Source of the DNA: Erythroxylum novogranatense
Taxonomy: Eukaryota > Streptophyta > Magnoliopsida > Malpighiales > Erythroxylaceae
Direction: 5' to 3'
NCBI GenBank assembly: GCA_029891385.1
Contig: CM057225.1
Span: 73,689,387-73,753,386, forward strand
DNA length: 64,000 bases
Shown here: piece by piece, positions 48,790-60,359 of the stretch
Layout of the letters: every line of letters starts with the position of its first letter
Numbering within the stretch: the first letter of the stretch is position 1
Notes under the pieces: generated by a model
The model's input: only the letters and a program-made list of their open reading frames with translations
What the model was told of the DNA's origin: nothing
Database searches by the model: none
Translations under genes and position numbers: made by a program

Positions 48790-49145
48790 TCATTCTTAAA
48801 TATCCAAGTTATTTTCCAATGTAGTCGATAATTTATCTGATGCATCTAAATAGAATGTTTCCTGCACTAGAGTATCAAGAAAACTCACAGAAACAAAAGA
48901 TTGATCATCATTAGGAAATTTCATGACATCATAAATATTGAACTTAATCACATCACCATCAAACTCCATAGTCAAGGACCCATCATAGACATCAATTTTT
49001 GTTCTAGAAGTTTTCAAAAATGGTACTCCCAATAAAATTGGGACTGAATTGGATGAATCTTCATTACCCATCTGTAAGACATAAAAGTCAGCAGGAAAAA
49101 TCATATTATCAACTTGAACTAGGACATCCTCAAGAACACCCTTTG
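48790..49145 (-). pseudogene. Athila protease domain, cut at its N-terminal side
   Basis: TKGVLEDVLVQVDNMIFPAD, FYVLQMGNED, VPILLGVPFLKTSRTKIDVY and LTMEFDGDVIKFNIYDVMKF match the second half of the Athila protease (PILLG.PFL signature). The residues read before TKGV come from a different LTR that begins TGTTAGACCCC at 49146, so the active-site half and gag are missing. Confidence 0.88.
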
Positions 49146-50396
49146 TGTTAGACCCCGTTTTCAGAGCCCAATGTTCGGAGTCATCATAAGACATGAGCAT
49201 GCGTATTACCTTGAAGGGTTATTTCCCTGAACCCGAATTAACCATATCCCATAAGAGTGGTGTGCCCACACCAGTCAAACACCAAAATCATAATTGACTT
49301 CTTCAAAAAAATTGTAGCTCCAAATCTCTAGTTTAATTTAAAACAAGAACTATCTGAATTGGAACTCTATAGAAGAAGTTATGTTTAAAAAGCCAAAGTA
49401 TGTTCATATCCCAGTTATGCTCTCTCAACCAATTCCTTACTATCTTTCCATCAATATTTTTCATATCAAATCCAAAAGCTACCAATTTTTTTGGAGAGAA
49501 AGAAAAAAGTATTAGAAATCCATTGCTTTAAAAATCACTTTATTTGGAGGTCGGACGATGAAGTTATGGCCAAAAGATTCAAACATGCTTATAACGTCAA
49601 TCATATTGTACCTCTCTTGGGAGAATTGGCATAACTTTCATAAGAAACCTTGGATTGAGACCATTCTTAGACTATTTGAAAGAAAAATTCTACATATACA
49701 ACTTTTATAAAGACCACAAAGTGAGATTTTACCTCTAAAAGGGTCAAAATCGTAATTTACTATAGCTATCCCGTGAATGTTAGTTAAACGGACATACATG
49801 TCCATCTAACGGACATTAACGGGAAAGGGAGCCAAATTTGGCCCCGAGAAGGTCTGTTTAATGGGTATGGACGATGCTGGGGGTCATTTTGGACCCGAAA
49901 AAGTCCATTAAACAAACCTAAAGTCTGTTAAATGGACAAAGGGGTTTCCCAAACCCCTTCAAGGTCTCTCTAATGCTTCCTACATCCATTCTAACATAAT
50001 TTTCACTCATAATCTTCCTACTTCCATTTCTTCTAATGCAATAACACTCATCAAGCATTCAATTACCAATTTGAAAGCATTAAACTCTCAAACCTCAACT
50101 CAAATGACTTGCAACACACACAAACTCTCATCATTCACCATAGCTGTTATGATATATATCCTATGCAACATTACCAATTTATAATGCTCATATCTCTCAA
50201 CTCCGATATCCAAAATTTACATATTTTATAGCGTTGGAAAGCGAAGAGGACAAGTTACAACTTTCCTGAAGACAACTTAGTCTAGTTCTACATAGATTAA
50301 TATAGTTTTCACCTTGAATTCAGAAAACAATTCCTACCTTTATGAAAAACTTGAAAATCCAATATAAAGACCTTGGAAATCATGAGCAAAACATAA
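49146..50396 (+). mobile_element. 5' part of another giant LTR (truncated)
   Basis: TGTTAGACCCCG at 49146 interrupts the Athila protease. Downstream order (TTGTAGCTCC, AGTTATG, word block, CTCCGATATCC then GCGTTGGAAAGCG) parallels the other giant LTRs in plus orientation. It stops at 50396, where a further LTR (TGTAACATCCC) begins; the rest is not found in the window. Possible target copy CTTTG at 49141-49145 cannot be paired. Confidence 0.65.
49780..49940. repeat. GTCCRTTTAAC-type word block
   Basis: AACGGACAT at 49787 and 49808 (21 bp apart), with GGACATACATGTCC forming a hairpin between; AAGTCCATTAAAC at 49901 and AAGTCTGTTAAATGGAC at 49921 (20 bp apart); a single GTCTGTTTAAT near 49852. 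Confidence 0.75.
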
Positions 50397-52364
50397 TGTA
50401 ACATCCCGTTACCTGCGGGAAGGTTAGAATTGTAAATATGAGTGACCAAAGAGAGCTTAGAAAATCATTTCATGCTTATGCATAATATAGCATATTCATA
50501 CACGTAAATAGTGAATTTTTTTGTACATGAAAATGACTGCATATACATTCATGACATTTCTCGGTATCAATTAATGTGATTGTTATTGAGAATTGTGGTT
50601 TATTGGTATAAAAAAAATTGTCTTGGGAAGTATGATTGTTGATTTAGAATTTTTAGAGAATTGTGGGAAAAATTTCCAGAAAAACTTTCGGGGTAATTTC
50701 TGGATTAGAAAAAATGCCAAGTATCGAGACAATTGTTAACTGGTAGTAGAATTTATTGTTAAGTGGAAATAGAAATTTAGATAAATAAATTTTGGATGTA
50801 TTAACAAATGCCATTGAAAAATTTGGGAGAAAATTGGAGTAGAAATTCCGGTATCTAGTTTACCCGGTACACCGAAAAAAATCGGTATTTGAGACTGATG
50901 TCATTAAAACCAGGACAGTGGATAATTATTTTTAGTGACATCAATGTAATGATGTATGATAATTTTCAGTGGTCACAGGAAATTATACGGATAGATGTTT
51001 TAAAAGCCAGAACAAGGATGACATTTTTGTAATTAAGTGGAAAAGAGGAGTATATAAGAAGCCAAGTTGGAGAATAAGACAAAAGATTGTCTTCTTCTTC
51101 TCTCTACACCACCGAAACCTCCATGGGAGATAGCTCTCAAGCTTTTTCAACTTTTGTAACAAGATTTAGAAGGAGAATTAAGCCATTTGGGTAGTATAAA
51201 AAGGTAAGCCTCCATTCCTTTGCTTAGATCCATGGATTAAAGCTTGATTTCTCTCTTCTTTTGTGAAACCCATTTGAGGGAAAGTATGAGTTGCATGATT
51301 TGGATGATGGATTATTGTTCTTTGATGTCTAATGACACTTATACTTGAAGGGATTTCGTTTTTATGGTGATTTGGAGGGTTAAATCAAAACCTAGGGTTT
51401 TGAAGGTTAAGCTGTCATGGAGACAGATTCGTGGCTCTATTTGTTTATTTTTTTGAGCTATTTAGCATGTGAATATGGTGAAACTCAAAACATAGAAGTT
51501 GTAGATATAGATGTATACTATCTCCATGATTTTTTCCACGATTTTAGGGTGAGCCGAATAAGATTAACAGGCCCCGAATTGGTACTGGTTCAGAATATCA
51601 ACTAGATTGAAACGAAAACTGAAAGTTAATTGTTTGAAGACCTTAGAGTTAGAATTGGATGATGATTTCTTCTAACTAAATGCTCCAAAATGTGTCATAT
51701 AAGTGATTTAGAAAGGAAATTTTAATTGGATGAGTATTCTGTTAGATATGGCCGAATAAGTGAAGGTTGTTACTAACCTTAGTGATACAGAAGAGAACAG
51801 AAACAGGTCAGGCTTTTAAAAATCACAATAAATCGAATTTACATTATTTTTGAGCCTTTTTTTATATATGTGATAGCCATATGAGTCTATTGAAAATTAA
51901 GCTTTGAATCACCTTAATTGGATGAGAAATGAATGAGTTATAAGGTTTTGAGTTGGAAAAGGTCCAACCCATGACTGCATGTTAAGGCTGTTTGTAAATG
52001 GAAGATTTGGATTCCCTTAATGACTTAATTAGAGCATAGGCATAAAAGAAGAAATGTGAATTTATATGTTAAATAGAGTTCTGGGAAGTTTGAAAAACAT
52101 TGGACCTATGTGTAAAAAGTTATGCCTTCACGAATGAGATCTATGCTGTTAGGTTAAGAATAAAATTGAATTTGTAAGGATATGTGTTAAGAAATTAGGC
52201 TTATATGAGTATGCCCAAATTACCTCAGTTTCATTTTCTAATTGAATGCGAACAGTGGACCCGAAGGTCTGGAATTTTGGAGAATTTATAAGAAGAAATG
52301 AAAGTTTTGATGATATGTGAATGTGATTGCATGAGTATATTTCAAAGTTCTGTAAGTGACCCCT

Positions 52365-52420
52365 AAAGGTCCTTTTAACGAACATGGATGTCCGTTTAAC
52401 GAACATTCACAGGTCAAGTG
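52365..52420. repeat. Paired GTCC-TTTAACGAACAT words
   Basis: GGTCCTTTTAACGAACAT and TGTCCGTTTAACGAACAT, with the TTTAACG core at 52374 and 52395, 21 bp apart. Confidence 0.75.
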
Positions 52421-53536
52421 ACACTAATTAAGACTTAAATGAGTCTTAAAGTGAACCTAGAATGATCCTTGGTTTATGGGACTAATGTATGATAGGTTTG
52501 AAGTGAAATTGAAGGTTAAAACTTAGTGAACGAATGGATGAAATCAAAGTATCAAATGCATGAGTAGAATGGAAATGAAAATGCTTATATGATTGTAATT
52601 ATGTTCAAGGAAGTTGAGTAATATGTGTTAAGTGATTAATTTTGAAAGAGAATTGGATATTATGAGATCATATAAGGTTAGAAAAGAGATGACGAGAAAT
52701 TGAGTTATGATATAGAGTGACCAAGTGTTCTTGAGGTGTAAGCTTATGAATGAACTAGACACATAAAAGGGTAAAGATTGAATGGATAATTTAGAGTGAT
52801 CATATGCAAATGAAGTGTAAGTCTAAGTTCAATTAGATAATATGAATCATGAATTGAGAATGAGCATAAGATGTGAATTTAGAACATATACCCGGGATTG
52901 TTATTGAGCATGCATTATACATTACACATATACATGTGTGAAAAACTGAATGTTTATGTGATTGTACAATTAATAATGTGTGTACAAAATGTGTTTTGCA
53001 TATGGATGGTACAGGATAGAATGTCCACATCCAGATGTTTCTGGATAATGGAAGCTAATGCTACTCTGGAGCATACTATGAGTAGATCTAGATGGTCTCA
53101 TTTTATTGTTTGTTTTGTTTTATTTGATTTTTGTATTAATTGACTACTGAATGGAAAAATGAATGCGTCTTGATTGTGATTCCGGACAGAATGTCCGATG
53201 ATTGTGATGATTGATGAGATATTGAAGTCCTGCTTGTTTGTGAATGAGAAGAACTAAGTGTACTTAATGGGACTGTTAAATGTGTTCTGAATGTGCATTT
53301 GCATGTAAGTGAAAATGTATTTCTCAATTTAATGTTGAACGCCAGATTAAGGTCCGATGATATGGGAATGAGATTGAATGGGAACATGCAAATAAGATGA
53401 TGCATTCCATTTCATGAATGCATGAAACATAACAGGAGTTGTGACCAGAGTACCCACCGATTAGAGCTTAAAGCTCAATGAGTGAAAAAGAGCCTCGAGC
53501 TCAAAAGTGATTTAGAGCCTCAGGCTCAACGTTTAA

Positions 53537-53636
53537 TGAGTCCTATGTGGGACAGTTATCAATGAGCCCTATATGGGACAATTATAAATGAGCCCTATAT
53601 GAGACAGTTATCAATGAGCCCTATAAGGGACAATTT
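53537..53636. repeat. Four tandem ~27-bp repeats in the LTR
   Basis: AATGAGYCCTATRTGGGACA followed by RTTATMA recurs four times with substitutions, just upstream of the nested solo LTR. Confidence 0.85.
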
Positions 53637-53691
53637 AGGCACTCAGTCACAACAAAATAACAAATAGAAAGTGGGTCTCATGTACACTACA

Positions 53692-56600
53692 TGTTGGAAC
53701 CCCTTCCCGGTGAGTCGCGTGCCCGACGTCCTACGTGACATCTGGACGCGCATCTCACGAGGGAGGGATTCGTCATCACTGAGGAGACCTCAAATCGAAC
53801 TTAATGTTAATGTCATCCAAACAAATCTTGGTAATTTTACCCTAATTTTCCTCCAATAAAAATTAATCTGCTTAGGGCACACAATTAAATCCGATTACTA
53901 AGCTAAAATTAAATTCCATATCTCTAAGTTACATAGAATCAAAAATCGCCCAAAAACGGATTTATATCCAATACCACCACATAAGTGACTCGCTTTAATC
54001 TTATCCGTAATTTCTGACTAAAATCTGACATTCTCATTTTACTAAAAAGGGGTATAATTTTTTTTAAGGAAACCAACGCTTTGAAAATCGAGTGAATCTG
54101 AGGCCAACCAAAAAAGTTACAAGAAAAAGAGTGAGAGGAGGACATTCAAAGATTAGGTGAGGGCACGTCTAAGAGGTTTAGAGACTAGACGTGGCCACGT
54201 CTAAGGATGAAGTCTGGATTTGCAGGAAAATTTTAGAATTTACAAACATTATAACTTTTGCCCCCGAAGTCTAAAATTCGTAAATTTCATATCAATAAAA
54301 AGGTAAAAGGGAGCTCTACAACTTCATAGAAGGATTTAAAAACTACTTTAGTCATTAAGAGAGTCAAAATTTGCTTTAAAGTTTCAGCCCAAACTCAAAT
54401 CTTCCTACACCATGCCAAAAGTTTGAAAATTCATATCTTTTAGCTCACAAGTCGAAAAATGTCACATTTTACCTCATTGGAAAGATAAAGAAAGGATCTA
54501 CAAACTTTATGAAGGGTTCAAAAATTAAATCGGTCATTAAGGGAGGTAAAAACACACATAACATTTCAGCCTAAATGAAAACCAATGGAGCAGTAATTTG
54601 GCACAATGAGCGATGAATCGCCAACATTCCCAACCTCATATATTTTTATTTCTAACTCCAATGATTTCAAATCATACCTCATTTTAAAGATAGAAAGATA
54701 ATCTACATTTTCGATGAAGATAACAAAACTTGAAACTGTCTCTAAGAGGGTGAAAAACCCATCCAAAGGGACTGCAAAATTGTAACTTCCATCAACAGCA
54801 GCTGAAACCTTTCACCTCTCATAACAATTTCATTTTAGGTCTGAATGTGACAAACATTATGTCATTGGAAAGATCTAATCATGCACTACAATCTTCAAGA
54901 AGGCATCTCACTGAAAATCTCACTCTAAGATACTCTAAAACTCAAAACAGGTTGCTGTCCAATTTGGGAAAATTGGACAACATTTCCCTTAAAAATGCTC
55001 TAACCAAAATCTTCAATCTAATTCCATTACCTGCATAAAAACTCAATCTCCAATCTCTTACAACACAAATCAATCCAAATGATACCCAACATAATTCAAA
55101 CGGTATCCACCACACGCTTAGGATTCTAAATGTTCTCAAAACATAAAGTAACCTCACATTACTCTTTCTTTGTCCAATGTACCCATTTCATGCTATATTT
55201 GAGAAAACATTACATAAGATACATTTCAATATTCAAAACTCTTACATTTACATGGAAACAAGTCAATACAAAGTCTCAAGGGAATTCTAGCCCTATTACA
55301 TCCAAAAGGGCAAAAGTGAACGTACAAAGAACAACAATTATCCAAGATGTTAACTAATGCTTTAAACATGACTTCAAAAGCAAAAGGCATTGGAGTATTG
55401 TCTCAATCCCGATGCGGTGACTTGATTTCTCGCTCGACACCTGTGAAGGGAAATAGGGTGTGAGCTCGATGGCTCATTGGGTAACAACTTAATAATTAAG
55501 AAATAAGAGAAAACATTCTTTATTTATTCATTCTCAAAGCAACTTCCACGTTGGTAAAAACCTTTCAAATTTATCAAGGCCAATTTACATTGATCAAAAC
55601 ACTTTTAATTCATCAAAACCTCTTGTAAAACTCATTTCATCAAACCAATTACACATCAAATATCACATAAGCACAGAGAAAGTGGTTCGGGTGGATCCGA
55701 AAGAGAACGTACTACACATTCCCGCAAAGCGGTCATGTAGTCGGATGATAAGTCTCGAGAGGAACTCCGATGCCACTAATGGGCGGCGGGAGAAGCCTAT
55801 GGGTAAACAGGTGCACCTGACTCAGATGGGACCACCACAAACCCAAAGAAAGCACATAATTCACACAATTCGAAATTATTAGCCGTAACTGGCCTTTACA
55901 AATTCACTTTCGCATAATTAGGCCAAACTGGCAAATCTTTTTCCGAAATCACACATTCGAGTCTTTTTCACATAACGAAACATTATACAAATGATTTCTC
56001 ACATAATTCACAATCAAAGAACATCACATACAAATGAAAAACATAACAAAGAGTAGTTCATACAAACATTCTAAGTCATTAGAAAACATCAATTTGCCAA
56101 AATCACATAATCAATCTTTTTCACTTATCAAATCATTTCGCCAACATTTCCATCATAAATTTACATTCAAGAAACATCACGTACAAGTTTAAATCCTCAC
56201 AAAGAAATATTAATACAAACTTCTTAAATCATTGGAAAGCATGAATTTGCATTTATTATAAAAACGTTAAATTGCCTATTGACTCAATTATTAAGGAATC
56301 ACCCACCTTAAATTCCTTTAGCTTGTAGGATGGTCAAATGGCCTTGACTCTTCCTCCAATTGCCTTAATTCACCTTCATTAAGCATAATATCCCATAAGA
56401 ACATACGATATCAAAATCGAACATTTCTAAGGAAAGGAAAACTTGAATTAACCTCTACCTTACTTTACCCATACCTAAACTAAGCTATTTAAACCAAAAC
56501 CTACCTAAAATACCCAAGAATTTCGAATTTCTCTTACCTTAGAAGATGACCAACGAAAATCTGATTTTGCTTCTAATTAAAGATTAAACCTTCCTCTTCT

Positions 56601-57193
56601 TTGTTCTTCTCAAAGAAACTCTTAGAATCCCTTCTCTAAAGCAAGAAAACCACAAAGCCCTAACTCTTCTCTTCTTCTTCTTCCTCTTTCCCCTTAGCCG
56701 AAACTCATGCTCTTCTCCTTTCTTTTCTTATGAATTTCGTAGCTTTTCTTGTAAATGACTTGGGAAGCTTAGTTTTTAACTTATAACCTAAGCAAAACTA
56801 CGTAGTTTCATTTAATTCCCTCCTTTCCTTGCTATTTTCGTTCCCTTCTTCATGTTTTAAGGCTACATCATCAAACATTTCCTTCTTTTCTCCTTTAATT
56901 GCACTTATATGGACCCTAGCCCAAATGCTTCCTTTCTTCTTCATTTAAACGATATTTAAAAGGGCTAAAAGCCCATTTTATTAACCTAAAACCTTAAACA
57001 CATATATGATCTTCCTATCATGCCCTTATTCCATCTTAATCTTTTTAATTTCTAAAAACTTATCAAACTCCAATTTTAATTAAATACCTCCAATTAAATT
57101 CTATTAATCCCAAATTAATTGTAACTAAAAGGAAATTAATAAACTAATCCTCAAAATACATAAAACATGCTTAATGCGAATCGGGGCCCAACA
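53692..57193 (-). mobile_element. Nested solo LTR (3502 bp)
   Basis: TGTTGGAACCCC...GGGGCCCAACA with a perfect target duplication CTACA at 53687-53691 and 57194-57198. No PBS, polypurine tract or pol sequence inside. On the minus strand it shows the same order as the other giant LTRs: word block, CTTGTAACTTTTTTGG and AAAGCGTTGG conserved segment, later GACCGCTTTGCGGGAA, matching GACCGCTTTGCGGAAA in the 5-kb array LTR. It sits inside the 50397-57743 LTR, so it is the younger insertion. Confidence 0.92.
54160..54206. repeat. ACGTCTA word block with an 18-bp perfect palindrome
   Basis: ACGTCTAAG at 54165 and 54197, with TAGACGTGGCCACGTCTA (54186-54203) a perfect 18-bp palindrome. The first and second words are 21 bp apart. 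Confidence 0.85.
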
Positions 57194-57749
57194 CTACATA
57201 TGCATAATATTAGTGATTATATCTATTGAATGTGAAGTGTGAAACATTGTGAATGCGATTATGTGTTATGTGAATGGGTGAGCCATCGATGATGGTCACT
57301 CACTGAGTTCGCAAAACTTACCCAAAATTTGCAAATACTTTTCAGGACTCAAAAGAATACCCCGTTAGGGCAACGAGAGTATCCCTACAGCATTCAAGTG
57401 AAGCATAGAGGTCGGGATCAATTCGTGTCTGCATTGCATTTCTTTATTTTGTATTGAAGTGTACTTTTCGTAAATTTTTGTATAATTTTGTATTTCTCAA
57501 TGACTCAAGTGTTTTGAATTTGCGAAAGGGCTCGAATGGCTATTGAAAATTGTATTTATTGAAATTTTTTATGAATGAATGTGGGCCAAATGTGAGTATC
57601 TTTTCCGCATATATGTTTGTGGTTTTAAAAAAATATACCGATTTTCGAACGATTGAGTGATTTAGCACACCACCCTCGCGGGGCACGGACTCAGATATCA
57701 CCATTGATGTCAGGTTCGGGTCTTGTGGGAGTGGGGTGCAACATTTATG

Positions 57750-57763
57750 TGGTATCAGAGCCC
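57750..57763 (+). other. Primer-binding site of the 50397 element
   Basis: TGGTATCAGAGCCC matches initiator tRNA-Met; it starts seven bases after the LTR end at 57743 (TTTATG spacer). Confidence 0.9.
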
Positions 57764-58499
57764 AAAAGTACTATCTTATATGGGCGTTTTTTTGAAATAT
57801 GTGTCAAGTTACTTGCATTTAAGTCATATTCTAGCAAACAGTGGCGACTGATCCCTAGTCTAAGTCACTCGTATGAGCATGTGTTAAGTGTTTAAGTTGA
57901 TAGAAATAGTGAGAAAAGTGATGATATGTCATAAGGTGAGAAAATGGAAGTTGTGGATATCTTGAAATAAGAAAAAGTGTATGGTTCGATATGATAAATA
58001 AAGATTTAGCATATTTGTATTGGTGTATGTATTATGGAATACGACATCAATGTTATACTGGGGTATTATATCCTTGAACGTGGGATAAATATGCATATGT
58101 TGTTATGGATTGATAAAGGAAAATAAAGATATGATAGAAATGGCAAGATTTAAGGTGTATAAACAAAGTTGGATGAAAAAGAAAGTTTCTATAAGCTATA
58201 GAGGCTGAAATTAGGCTTGGAATGGTTATTTGATTATTGTGATAAGAGATTATGACTTATTGTAAGAATATGTTAGTGGGAATGAAATCAAAATTTTAGG
58301 ATGATTATGCAACTATGATTCGGAATTGATTGTGAACATATGTAGGTATGACAAAATAATGGAAATTGGAAGGTGAGACGATGATAACGGTAGACGAAAA
58401 AGTTTTCAAGGTTAAATATGCTATTTGGATTTAGAGATTATGCAGTATATAATGAAGTTTCACATCAGAGATCAAGATACAATCTTTTGTAACAATATA

Positions 58500-58810
58500 A
58501 AGTGATTTTGTATGCATAGAGATAATTAAAGTCTCATAGGCGGATTTTGATACATGGTTTAGAATTGTTATAATAGTGATTACTTTGAGAATTGGAGACA
58601 TTAGATATATCGAGACATTTCGGAAATGTACAGATCAATAAGTTCGAGGTAATCATTGCTTATGCAAGGATTGAATATAAAACCAAGACAAAGGATAGAG
58701 TTACTTACAGATTATGATTGTACAAATGAATATTTCACTGTAAAGCTAGTCTTGTATCTGATGCATTAAATTGAAATCCCAGTAGTAGTGAAGCATGAAT
58801 TCACATATGG
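58500..58810 (+). pseudogene. Gypsy RNase H relic, copy 1
   Basis: Translated across stops: KVS*ADFDTW, IVITLRIGDIRYIE and CTDQ align with the gypsy RNase H run LKPHE.NYP..., VFAL+IWRHYLYG and TDHK. Then IELLTDYDCT, ending SDALN*NPSSSEA, matches WLEL.KDYD and VADALSRK. Stops and substitutions throughout. Confidence 0.65.
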
Positions 58811-59229
58811 AGGTCACCTCATCTAGTGTAATAAAGAGCATAGAATTTGGACAAAATGAAGTATCCCTAGCTATTGAAGTAAGAGAAATTTCATATGAAA
58901 GAATTAACAAAGCCCAAAAACTGAGGATACGGAATTGTACATCTTATTGAGGAATTGAAATGGAATATGAATTTTGAGTCCGAATAGGACAAATATTACT
59001 TTGTAATTGAAATGAAAAGGATGTGTACCCGATAAAGATGATTGAGCAAAGATGTAGTTAGAGAAAGCATGATGTAATAACCTAAGCTATACATCCAAAT
59101 GGGAATGAATTGAGATTGTTAATGATATTAGCATATATGAAGAATTTGAGGAAAAAGAAGAAGAACATGATTGTATAAAGAGTTTTTGAGGAACTATAAC
59201 CCCGATGTTAATTATGCCATTCAGATTTG

Positions 59230-59560
59230 GAGATTTTGTAGTATATATAGTAGAGTTTCCCATTGGAGATCAAGATGGAAACTATTGCAGCATTATAAAA
59301 TGATTCTGCATACATAGGGACAATCGAAGCTTCATGAGCCAAATTTTGATATATGAATTGGAACTTGCTGCAATAGTGATTGTTTTGAAAGTTTGAGGAT
59401 ATTATATGTAAAGAAACATTTTGTATATACATATAAATGTACAGATAAGTAAAGATTGAGGTAATTATTGAATTGGAAAGGATTGTGCATGTGCGTATTT
59501 CCTAATAAAGCTAGTGTTTTAATCAAATGCATTGAATAGAAAAATTCAATAGTAGAGAAT
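59230..59560 (+). pseudogene. Gypsy RNase H relic, copy 2
   Basis: Diverged second copy of the relic at 58440-58810: the same AGATCAAGAT...GATTCTGCATACATAGGG order, ending near KASVLI and ALNRKNS-like residues. It suggests two elements or an old duplication. Confidence 0.55.
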
Positions 59561-60259
59561 ACCATAAATTTGGTTGTTAAGGTTATCAAATCGAATGCAA
59601 TAATGAGTGTAGAGTGCCAAGCAAAAAAAAAGTGGTAAAAAGAAAGTATAATTAGCCAAAAGCATTGGCAAGCCCAAATTGAGGATTTAGAAATTGTGAA
59701 CCTGATCGAGGAATTGAATACGGATCCAACTTTCAAGTAAATGATATTTATGATTGGATTAAGAAGTATGTGTAATACCTGATAAAGAGACTGTTAGAAA
59801 AAAACACAAGAAACAATTGAAGCTATATGTCCTAGTAAGAGTACATCGAAAGAGCAATTGATGGCTAAGAATATAGAACCAAGTGATTACATGTTTGAGT
59901 CACCAATAGTCTTGACTGTTGGAGACAGGTATAAAGCTTACATTTTTGGAGTTCAGAGGAACACGAGATTAATGTATCGTTTAAATTGACATCAGGCATA
60001 ATAATCGTTATATTGGAGATACTATTAGAATACTGTATAAGGCCTTATACGACAAAAAGGAGTCGTCACCCCTATATTGAAATGAAGAGGGCTTAAAAAC
60101 GGTTGAAGGCCAGAAATTATTCGAGATACTATTGATGAGCAAAATGAATCTGTAATAGAGTTTAAGCGATCCAAGATAGTGACGAATGAGTTAGGTGGAT
60201 CAACATCAAGGTTATAGAATATCATGGGATAGATATAAGAGTTAAGTGTTAACTGTAAG

Positions 60260-60350
60260 TGATAAGTCGACTTGTACCATGTGTAAGTCGACTTACACAT
60301 GTTCGGTACCGATAAGTCGACTTGTTCATTGGATAAGTCGACTTGTTCAA
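60260..60350. repeat. Four AAGTCGACTT words
   Basis: GTCGAC cores at 60266, 60287, 60316 and 60337, spaced 21, 29 and 21 bp. GTGTAAGTCGACTTACAC (60281-60298) is an 18-bp perfect palindrome. Confidence 0.9.
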
Positions 60351-60359
60351 GGTCGGTAC

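Larger units (their letters stand above)
31334..49145 (-). mobile_element. Athila-type Ty3/gypsy retrotransposon, 5'-truncated, split by copia
   Basis: Minus-strand order: protease (49145-48796), RT (48714-47313), RNase H (47368-47078), integrase (~47040-45740), spacer, downstream Athila-type ORF (35608-34217), polypurine tract, 3' LTR. Gag, 5' leader and 5' LTR are absent, because at 49146 the sequence changes abruptly to another LTR starting TGTTAGACCCC. A copia element (35701-44937) sits between pol and the downstream ORF with target duplication GTTAC. Pol blocks are clear but carry scattered stops and frameshifts. Confidence 0.9.
50397..57743 (+). mobile_element. Giant 5' LTR interrupted by a nested solo LTR
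   Basis: Starts TGTAACATCCCG and ends GGGGTGCAACA, followed after six bases by a PBS, so it is a 5' LTR in plus orientation. Removing 53692-57193 and one CTACA copy leaves ~3.84 kb, close to the related solo LTR at 21082-24998. Shared 3' features are CCATCGATGATGG, GAGTTCGCAAAACT and CACCCTCGCGG. The 3' LTR and most of the internal part are missing or decayed. Confidence 0.88.
57744..60359 (+). mobile_element. Decayed gypsy internal region with two RNase H relics
   Basis: Follows the PBS but holds no intact coding. Two copies of a decayed pol stretch lie ~787 bp apart (~58440-58810 and ~59230-59560), sharing GGAGATCAAGAT or AGAGATCAAGAT and the following ~350 bp in diverged form. The internal region is shorter than the ~5 kb normal for the group, and no 3' LTR follows. 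Confidence 0.65.

Noticed and set aside
55385..55900. GC-richer stretch with a possible small gene in the nested LTR
   Set aside because: It matches the equivalent GACCGCTTTGCGG region of the array LTR on the other strand; it is LTR sequence.
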